A stretch of 15,707 nucleotides of DNA from an uncultured Bacilli bacterium (GTDB lineage Bacteria > Bacillota_I > Bacilli_A > RFN20 > CAG-288). A program made the translations under genes and the position numbers. Location of the stretch: positions 1 to 15,707 of the forward strand of contig CAKVBX010000036.1 in assembly GCA_934725685.1 (NCBI GenBank). The letters are read 5' to 3'. A model generated the notes under the pieces. The model made no database searches. It was not told the origin of the DNA and worked only from the letters and a program-made list of their open reading frames with translations. Positions 14,710 to 15,707 of the stretch are shown here, in pieces. Within the stretch, counting starts at the first letter, position 1; the number at the start of each line of letters is the position of its first letter.

Positions 14710-15453
14710 TTAGTCCTCCCTGTACTCCTCAAGGGTTGTGAAGAGGTTCCTGTAATCGTTGCTGTCTCCTTCTCTGAGAAGATGGAAGGTAGGCTTTTCC
14801 CGTTCTAGGAGGATCTCATAGAAAGCGAGGGAATCCGAAAGGGCGGGAGCCTTTTCGGAATGGGTGTAGTTTTTGAAGAAAAAGCTTCCGATATCCGAAA
14901 AGAGGGATTTCTTTTTTTCCTTTTCTTCAAAAAAGAGGGAAGTGAAGGCACTGAAATGATCCTGAAGCAAAGAGAAGTCCTTTTCGGAGAGAATGAGAAG
15001 TGGTTCATGAAGCTGGAAAATTTCCTTTTGGGAAGCGCGTTTTGCAATGAGCGTCCTGTTGTCGATTGGGAAGTCTTCCGACAGCATGACGGCTTTGATG
15101 TCATCCCGATGGAAAATATGGGAGACATGACGGATTGCCTTTTCGATAGCGGCTTCGTCATAGCTCTTCAGAAGGAGGAGATAGGCTCTTGTTTCATCCG
15201 CTTTGTGGATGAGATAAGTGAGCCTGTTTTCCCCGATTATTCCGTCTTTGATGATTTCGATGTCAAAGTCTTCCTTTCCGTCATAGGCTTTGAGTCCTTC
15301 ATAGCCGCTGAAAAGGACCTTGTCTTTGTCCTTTCCCTCGAGAAGGAACGTCAAAGAGGCGTCCTTATCGATGAGATAGGCTTTTAAGGAGGCGGATAAG
15401 AGGGTCGGATCCTTGGTGTCCGATAAATGCAGTAATACTTTTTTGTTGGTCAT
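14710..15453 (-). CDS. Unknown 247-residue protein leading the sensor operon
   Basis: I do not recognise this family. It is soluble-looking, without signal peptide or membrane helix, alternating strand and helix patterns (KKVLLHLSD, AYLLLLKSYD, DIKAVMLSED, PLLILSE), with a lysine- and phenylalanine-rich stretch around residues 175-195 (EEKEKKKSLFSDIGSFFFK). ATG 15453 is the only early start. The Shine-Dalgarno match before it is poor (GATAGAATAAATTC), so translation may be inefficient or depend on a very short leader. Its stop is two bases from the start of the regulator, a coupling that points to a role in the same signalling circuit, for example modulating the regulator or kinase. Confidence 0.75.
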   Translation of the reverse strand: MTNKKVLLHLSDTKDPTLLSASLKAYLIDKDASLTFLLEGKDKDKVLFSGYEGLKAYDGKEDFDIEIIKDGIIGENRLTYLIHKADETRAYLLLLKSYDEAAIEKAIRHVSHIFHRDDIKAVMLSEDFPIDNRTLIAKRASQKEIFQLHEPLLILSEKDFSLLQDHFSAFTSLFFEEKEKKKSLFSDIGSFFFKNYTHSEKAPALSDSLAFYEILLEREKPTFHLLREGDSNDYRNLFTTLEEYRED

Positions 15454-15464
15454 GAATTTATTCT

Positions 15465-15470
15465 ATCATA
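15465..15470 (-). promoter_or_regulatory. Possible -10 box of the sensor operon
   Basis: The minus strand reads TATGAT (15470 down to 15465), 5 of 6 to the consensus, with no convincing -35 at 16-18 bp. If used, the transcript would begin only a few bases before ATG 15453, which would fit the weak ribosome binding site there. A more distal TATAAA on the minus strand near 15493-15498 is an alternative. Confidence 0.3.
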
Positions 15471-15482
15471 GCTTTTTGATAG

Positions 15483-15496
15483 TGTAAGCGTTTTTA
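15483..15496 (+). promoter_or_regulatory. cre-like catabolite control site upstream of the sensor operon
   Basis: TGTAAGCGTTTTTA matches the CcpA consensus TGNAANCGNTNNCA at nine of the ten fixed bases, missing only the C near the end. It lies 30 bases upstream of the first gene of the sensor operon, over its presumed promoter. Together with the site at 10235-10248 it suggests that both sensing and uptake are shut down by preferred sugar. Confidence 0.6.
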
Positions 15497-15707
15497 TACC
15501 GGAAAACTGGCGGTTATGAAAGAGATGCTTTAGTTCCTTCAAGGAATGAAAACGAAGAATTCTCTTTGAAATAATGCTTATGAATGTTATAAAAGTGTTA
15601 TAAGAAAGACGTTGAAGACTGAAAGAATTTATTAATACTTTCCCAACGAATAGGACTATATGACAGACCGATTTCTGCGTGAAATCGTCGCTTAAGGGCC
15701 AAGAAAC
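15497..15707. other. AT-rich intergenic region at the right edge
   Basis: No gene of normal size is visible. There is a 6-bp dyad TTCCTT/AAGGAA at 15534-15546, a repeated GTTATAA at about 15586 and 15597, a weak plus-strand promoter-like pair (TTGAAG 15612-15617 and AATACT 15634-15639) and a 7-bp stem at 15669-15675/15681-15687. An 11-codon frame with AGGA before ATG 15660 ends at 15695. These may belong to a gene beyond the window. Confidence 0.4.

Noticed and set aside
15660..15695. 11-residue plus-strand peptide with a nearby AGGA
   Set aside because: It is too short to distinguish from chance, the spacing to AGGA is tight and the promoter-like pair upstream is weak; it is only mentioned under the intergenic region.

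Overview
The window looks like a stretch of chromosome from a Gram-positive (Bacillota-type) bacterium. The evidence is strong purine-rich ribosome binding sites, lipoprotein rather than free periplasmic sugar-binding proteins, a YesM/YesN-type two-component pair, and two sites resembling CcpA catabolite-response elements. TGA is used as a stop (the 120-residue gene), so this is not a TGA-recoding mollicute. A Bacilli/Erysipelotrichia-like gut lineage would fit, but that placement is inference. I see no rRNA, tRNA, insertion sequence or CRISPR array.

The left part (1 to about 3600, + strand) has a long imperfect hairpin that contains the start codon of a small unknown gene. This is followed by a 1014-residue protein with a Upf1-like superfamily 1 helicase core and a C-terminal PD-(D/E)XK-type nuclease domain. 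It has the look of a genome-defence or nucleic-acid-processing protein. Next (3740-5260, + strand) is a MATE-family exporter with its own extended -10 promoter. Its 120-base leader can fold into two mutually exclusive hairpins, one of them terminator-like. A bidirectional terminator separates it from the minus-strand genes.

The rest (5355-15453) is read on the minus strand. From the distal end, the regulatory operon is an unknown 247-residue protein, a YesN-type response regulator, a YesM-type sensor kinase and a sugar-binding lipoprotein, with gaps of 2 bases or overlaps of 29 and 17 bases. Downstream, behind its own promoter, lies mglB-mglA-mglC, a galactose/glucose-type ABC importer, followed by a terminator and a small membrane protein gene. 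The likely circuit is that the lipoprotein and kinase sense sugar outside the cell, the regulator binds a pair of 21-bp-spaced direct repeats upstream of mglB and activates it, and CcpA overrides both operons through cre-like sites.

The most striking observation is that the mglB product appears to be a natural circular permutant of the galactose-binding protein fold. After the lipoprotein signal, the half that is C-terminal in the usual family comes first and the usual N-terminal half comes second. The sensor-operon lipoprotein in the same window keeps the usual order, which gives an internal control. The MglC permease is also unusual, with about 230 residues of charged, coiled-coil-like sequence ahead of its first membrane segment.
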